Below are positions 4,876 to 8,114 of a stretch of 8,114 nucleotides of DNA, in pieces. Position 1 is the first letter of the stretch; each line of letters opens with the position of its first letter. A model generated the notes under the pieces. The model made no database searches, was not told the DNA's origin, and saw only the letters and a list, made by a program, of their open reading frames with translations. The position numbers and the translations under genes are program-made. Origin of the DNA: an uncultured Oribacterium sp. (GTDB lineage: Bacteria > Bacillota > Clostridia > Lachnospirales > Lachnospiraceae); contig CAAGRO010000277.1 of assembly GCA_900772695.1 (NCBI GenBank), forward strand, positions 1 to 8,114. The letters run 5' to 3'.

Positions 4876-4905
4876 AAAAAAATGCGGTGCAGTTACCTGC
4901 ACCGC
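4876..4905 (-). terminator. Intrinsic terminator between tig and clpP
   Basis: GCGGTGCAG (4897-4905 on the minus strand) and CTGCACCGC (4884-4892) form a perfect 9-bp stem around GTAA, followed by an A and seven T residues. It ends tig transcripts. Because clpP starts only 23 bases later with no evident promoter, it may also control how much clpP-clpX is made by read-through. Confidence 0.92.
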
Positions 4906-4942
4906 TAAAAATCTTTAAATCCTCGATGAAGCGATACAGGAA

Positions 4943-6280
4943 TTACTCCTCTGTCTTCTCCTCGTCCTCAGCAGCCTTCTTGGACTTCTTCTCTGCCTTT
5001 ACAAGGTTCGCCTCAGCTACGAGCATATCGATGGTCTCCTGGAAAGCGATCTCTCTCTTCATGCTCTCCTTCTGCTCCTCGGAAACCGTCTTCTTGAGAT
5101 CATCATACTCCATCTTGTACTGCTCTGCGATCTTCTTGAACTCTTCATCTACGCGCTCGTCAGCGACGGTGATGTTCTCCTTCTCCATGATGGCTTCGAT
5201 GACAAGGGAAGTCTTGAGATTCTTCTCAGCGCTCTCCTTCATCTGGTCCTTGATCTGCTCTACGGTCTGGCCGGTGATCTGGAGATACTGATCCATCGGG
5301 ATGCCCTGCTGCGCAAGTCTGGTCTGATAATCATAGAGCATGTTGTCCAGCTGTGCCTCAAGCATCGGTGCCGGAATCTCTACGGAAGCGTTCTCAACGA
5401 CCTTTGCGATGACATTTCTCTCATTGGTCGTGGTTGCAGCCTTCTCCTTCTCCTCCTTCAGGGTCTTCTTCAGATCCTTCTTATACTCGTCGAGGGTATC
5501 GAACTCGGAAACCTCAGATGCGAACTCATCGTCAGCAGCCGGAACCTGCTTCTCCTTAACAGCCTTGATGGTGGTTACAAAAAGTGCTTCCTTACCCGCG
5601 AGATCCTTTGCGCCGTAGTTCTCCGGGAAGGTAACCTTTACATCGACGGTCTCACCAGCCTTGTGGCCGATCAGCTGATCCTCGAAGCCCGGGATAAACG
5701 TGCCGGAACCGATGGTCAGCGGGTAATCCTCGCCCTTGCCGCCTTCGAACTCAACACCATCTACAGAGCCTACGAAATCGATGGTTGCGATGTCGTCCTT
5801 CTTGATCTCACGCTCAACCTCAACGACACGTGCATTCTTCTCGAGCTCTGCAGCGAGCTTCTCGTTGACTTCCTTTGCGCTTACTGTGGTCTCTGCCTTC
5901 TCTACCGTAACGCCCTTATACTCACCGAGGGTAACCTCCGGCTTTACAGCGACGGTCGCGGTGTAGATCACGTTCTGATCCATACCGATCTGCTCAACGC
6001 CGATCTCCGGTCTGGAAACGATCTCGAGGCCGGACTCCTTCGCAGCCTCCGGATAGGTCTTATCAAGAATCTCATTGAGCGCATCCTCGAAGAATACCTG
6101 TGGTCCGTACATCTTCATGATCATCTCCTTCGGTGCCTTGCCCTTACGGAAACCAGGAAGATTGAACTTGTTACGGTTCTTCTTGTATGCTACATCGATG
6201 GCCTTTAAAAACTCAGCATTGTCCACCTCAACGGTCAGCTTAGCCATATTCTTCTCAAGATTTTCAACTTTAACGCTCAT
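4943..6280 (-). CDS. tig: Trigger factor (ribosome-associated chaperone and peptidyl-prolyl isomerase)
   Basis: Trigger factor binds near the ribosomal exit tunnel and shields nascent chains. The 445-residue product has the usual three parts. The N-terminal ribosome-binding domain carries the signature GFRKGKAP (residues 43-50). An FKBP-type isomerase domain spans about 155-242 (DDIATIDFVGSVDG, GSGTFIPGFEDQLIG, TFPENYG). The C-terminal helical chaperone region runs from about 250 and ends in a Lys/Glu-rich tail. The start MSVKVEN at 6280 has GGAGG eight bases upstream; the frame is open for 24 more codons, but those lie in the leader without a ribosome binding site. It has its own promoter at 6375-6403 after the rpsA terminator and its own terminator at 4876-4905, so it is probably monocistronic, with some read-through into clpP. 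Confidence 0.97.
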   Translation of the reverse strand: MSVKVENLEKNMAKLTVEVDNAEFLKAIDVAYKKNRNKFNLPGFRKGKAPKEMIMKMYGPQVFFEDALNEILDKTYPEAAKESGLEIVSRPEIGVEQIGMDQNVIYTATVAVKPEVTLGEYKGVTVEKAETTVSAKEVNEKLAAELEKNARVVEVEREIKKDDIATIDFVGSVDGVEFEGGKGEDYPLTIGSGTFIPGFEDQLIGHKAGETVDVKVTFPENYGAKDLAGKEALFVTTIKAVKEKQVPAADDEFASEVSEFDTLDEYKKDLKKTLKEEKEKAATTTNERNVIAKVVENASVEIPAPMLEAQLDNMLYDYQTRLAQQGIPMDQYLQITGQTVEQIKDQMKESAEKNLKTSLVIEAIMEKENITVADERVDEEFKKIAEQYKMEYDDLKKTVSEEQKESMKREIAFQETIDMLVAEANLVKAEKKSKKAAEDEEKTEE

Positions 6281-6374
6281 TAAGAGTACCTCCGAAACTT
6301 TCGTTTTATATATTATGCAAACGCACAGGGGAAATGCGCATACTTCTCCCATGAGTCAACATATCCGAGTCAAG

Positions 6375-6403
6375 AGTATAGCACGTAAAAAAGTCCCACG
6401 CAA
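6375..6403 (-). promoter_or_regulatory. Probable promoter of tig
   Basis: On the minus strand TTGCGT (6398-6403) and TATACT (6375-6380) are 17 bases apart. A TG dinucleotide one base before the -10 makes it an extended -10 promoter. It lies immediately after the rpsA terminator. The predicted start near 6368 gives a leader of about 88 bases before tig. Confidence 0.72.
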
Positions 6404-6410
6404 GGATTTT

Positions 6411-6446
6411 AAAAAAAGAGAGCCGGACATTTCTGTCCGACCCTCT
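6411..6446 (-). terminator. Intrinsic terminator of ispH-rpsA
   Basis: The minus-strand arms 6434-6446 and 6417-6429 form a 13-bp stem with two G-U pairs and a GAAA tetraloop, followed by a T-tract of about seven residues. The stem begins 11 bases after the rpsA stop codon. Confidence 0.93.
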
Positions 6447-6457
6447 GTCTATACGGA

Positions 6458-7594
6458 TTACTCCTCGTCTACGCGCTCAGCCTCAGCCTTGCCTACAGCC
6501 TCGATGTCAACGTCTGCAACATCAAGATCCTCCTTGCGCTCCGGCTCAGAAAGAGCCTTCATGCTCAGGGAAATCTTGTGGCTGTCTACATCGAGATCGA
6601 CGATCTTCGCCTCGATCTCCTGACCAACCTCGAGAACGTCTGCCGGCTTGTTCACATGATCTCTTGAAATCTGAGATACATGAAGAAGTGCATCGATGCC
6701 CTTCTCAAGCTCTACGAATGCACCGAAGTCGGTCATACGTGCAACCTTGCCGTTTACAACCGTACCAACAGCGAACTTTGTCTCTGCATCCTTCCACGGG
6801 TTCTCATCCGGGAACTTACGTGTAAGAGCGATTCTCTCACCGTTGATCTCCTTAACAAGTACCTTAACCTCCTGGCCGGACTTGAAAAGCTTCTTCGGGT
6901 TCTCGATACGACCCCAGGACATCTCGGAGATATGAAGGAGACCATCAGCGCCACCGAGATCGATGAATGCACCGAAATCAGTAAGGTTCTTAACAACACC
7001 GGTACGAACATCGCCGACCTGAAGCTCGCTGAAGAGCTTGTCGTGCTGCTCCTTCTTCGTAGCGGCCATAAGCTGCTTACGATCACCGATGACTCTGCGC
7101 TTCATCGGATTGAACTCAGTGATCACAAACTGGATATCCTGACCCTGATACTTGGTGAGATCTCTCTCGAAGGTATCAGATACGAGGGATGCAGGGATAA
7201 ATACACGTGCACCATTTACCTCAACATTCAGGCCGCCCTTGACAACCTGAACAACCTTGCCGGTAAGAACGGTCTGGTTCTCAAATGCATCCTTGAGCTC
7301 CTCAGAAGCCTTGGAAGCAAGTGCCTCTCTGTGGGAAAGAACAACCTGTCCCTCTCCATCGTTAACCTTCTTTACCTTGCACTCGATTTCATCGCCGACA
7401 TTGACTACTGTGGTGAGGTCTACAGTGTTATCTGCGCTGTAATCACTTCTGGTCATGATACCATCGGACTTGTACCCAATGTTGAGTGCAATCTCGTCAG
7501 GCTTTACACTAATAACCTTACCAGTAACAATCTCCCCTGCATGAATAGACTTTAATGATGCGTCAAGCATCTGTTCAAAACTCATCTCTGACAT
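6458..7594 (-). CDS. rpsA: 30S ribosomal protein S1-like protein with four S1 domains
   Basis: This protein binds single-stranded RNA and probably helps mRNA bind or unfold on the 30S subunit. The 378-residue product has four S1 (OB-fold) domains, at about 21-89, 108-175, 195-261 and 277-347. Domains 3 and 4 carry the strongest motifs (LTDFGAFIDLGGADGLLHIS; MTDFGAFVELEKGIDALLHVS). An acidic tail follows from about residue 349. Four domains match the shorter Firmicutes type (like Bacillus YpfD) rather than the six-domain S1 of Escherichia coli. The ATG at 7592-7594 has AGGAGG nine bases upstream. A second Met three codons later is too far from that site, and a TTG further up precedes it. The start lies inside ispH, overlapping its last 20 bases in another frame, so translation is likely coupled. 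Confidence 0.96.
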   Translation of the reverse strand: MSEMSFEQMLDASLKSIHAGEIVTGKVISVKPDEIALNIGYKSDGIMTRSDYSADNTVDLTTVVNVGDEIECKVKKVNDGEGQVVLSHREALASKASEELKDAFENQTVLTGKVVQVVKGGLNVEVNGARVFIPASLVSDTFERDLTKYQGQDIQFVITEFNPMKRRVIGDRKQLMAATKKEQHDKLFSELQVGDVRTGVVKNLTDFGAFIDLGGADGLLHISEMSWGRIENPKKLFKSGQEVKVLVKEINGERIALTRKFPDENPWKDAETKFAVGTVVNGKVARMTDFGAFVELEKGIDALLHVSQISRDHVNKPADVLEVGQEIEAKIVDLDVDSHKISLSMKALSEPERKEDLDVADVDIEAVGKAEAERVDEE

Positions 7595-8114
7595 AATTTT
7601 GAACCTCCTCAATAATTTCTTTCGGGGTGCTTGCCCCAGCTGTAATACCTACGTTTTGAACCGCTTCATCCTGAACGAAGTTAAGATCTCCAACCGTTTG
7701 TATCAACTGGGTGTTACGACACTGGTCTTTACAAATCTCAAAAAGTTTCTTCGTGTTGGAGGAACTGCGTCCTCCAATGACAATCATGGCGTCGGACTGT
7801 TTCGCCAGTTCCTTCGCTTCCGACTGTCGCTCAAACGTTGCGTTGCAAATCGTATTAATAGCATTAACATAATAATGCTTTTTTTTCAAAATATCAATAA
7901 TTAGTTTGAATTTATCGATATTAAACGTGGTTTGTGACACAAGCACCACGCTTCTGCCCTCTCCGTTTGGTAATTTTTCAGCGGTTTCGATGTCCGGAAT
8001 CGCTGAAATGCCACCTTCCGCCCAGCCCATGATGCCGATCACCTCTGGGTGCTCCGGGTTTCCGGTCACGAAGACCTCCTCGCCGGCTGCGGTGTGCTGC
8101 TGCACGAGGCGCTG
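7575..8114 (-). CDS. ispH: 4-hydroxy-3-methylbut-2-enyl diphosphate reductase, C-terminal part (partial)
   Basis: IspH (LytB) is the iron-sulfur enzyme for the last step of the MEP isoprenoid pathway, giving isopentenyl and dimethylallyl diphosphate. The visible 179 residues are cut by the window's right edge; roughly the first third, with the first two cluster cysteines, lies outside. Present are HPEVIGIMG (22-30 of the fragment, with the conserved His and Glu), SQTTF (60-64), the third cluster cysteine in NTICNATFERQ (87-97), the phosphate-binding GGRSSSN (114-120) and ITAGASTP (157-164). It ends in TGA at 7575-7577, 20 bases inside rpsA, so the two proteins are separate here. In several clostridia the same domains form one fused IspH-S1 polypeptide. 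No start is visible. Confidence 0.97.
   Translation of the reverse strand, partial: QRLVQQHTAAGEEVFVTGNPEHPEVIGIMGWAEGGISAIPDIETAEKLPNGEGRSVVLVSQTTFNIDKFKLIIDILKKKHYYVNAINTICNATFERQSEAKELAKQSDAMIVIGGRSSSNTKKLFEICKDQCRNTQLIQTVGDLNFVQDEAVQNVGITAGASTPKEIIEEVQNYVRDEF

Noticed and set aside
4853..4960. CtsR or CIRCE heat-shock operator ahead of clpP
   Set aside because: No GGTCAAA-type tandem heptad or TTAGCACTC inverted repeat is visible.
6281..6352. Longer tig start (24 extra N-terminal codons)
   Set aside because: The extra codons lie in the leader, have no ribosome binding site and do not resemble a trigger factor N-terminus. MSVKVEN has GGAGG at the right distance.

Overview
The window looks like a stretch of a clostridial (Firmicutes) chromosome. 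The evidence is a trigger factor-ClpP-ClpX-YsxC run, an infC-rpmI-rplT operon behind an L20-type attenuator leader, and an ispH gene overlapping a four-domain S1 protein gene. This organisation, with AGGAGG-type ribosome binding sites throughout and U-tract hairpin terminators, suggests a Lachnospiraceae-like organism. That family-level placement is an inference from gene order, not a measured relationship.

All nine protein genes lie on the minus strand, so they read from right to left. From the right edge they are: the C-terminal half of ispH (cut by the window end), rpsA overlapping it by 20 bases, an intrinsic terminator, a promoter and tig, another terminator, clpP, clpX and ysxC. A near-consensus promoter overlaps the ysxC stop codon and drives the L20 leader and infC-rpmI-rplT, ending at a terminator at 845-873. 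The products are translation components (S1, IF3, L35, L20), a ribosome-assembly GTPase (YsxC), a ribosome-bound chaperone (trigger factor) and the ClpXP protease. IspH, an isoprenoid enzyme, is the functional outlier.

The only plus-strand gene is a tRNA-Leu (anticodon CAG, 363-445) with its own promoter and terminator, converging on the infC operon.

The least ordinary part is the left 850 bases. Two long rod-shaped inverted-repeat structures flank the tRNA: R1 (23-162) and R2 (531-770). Each is followed on the plus strand (preceded on the minus strand) by a related module of about 47 bases. Their apical hairpins are also related, and the pattern of non-Watson-Crick positions favours a minus-strand RNA. 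I could not match them to a named RNA family. They are my best candidate for something undescribed: a two-copy structured RNA, or a mobile palindromic repeat. Everything else is conserved housekeeping sequence.
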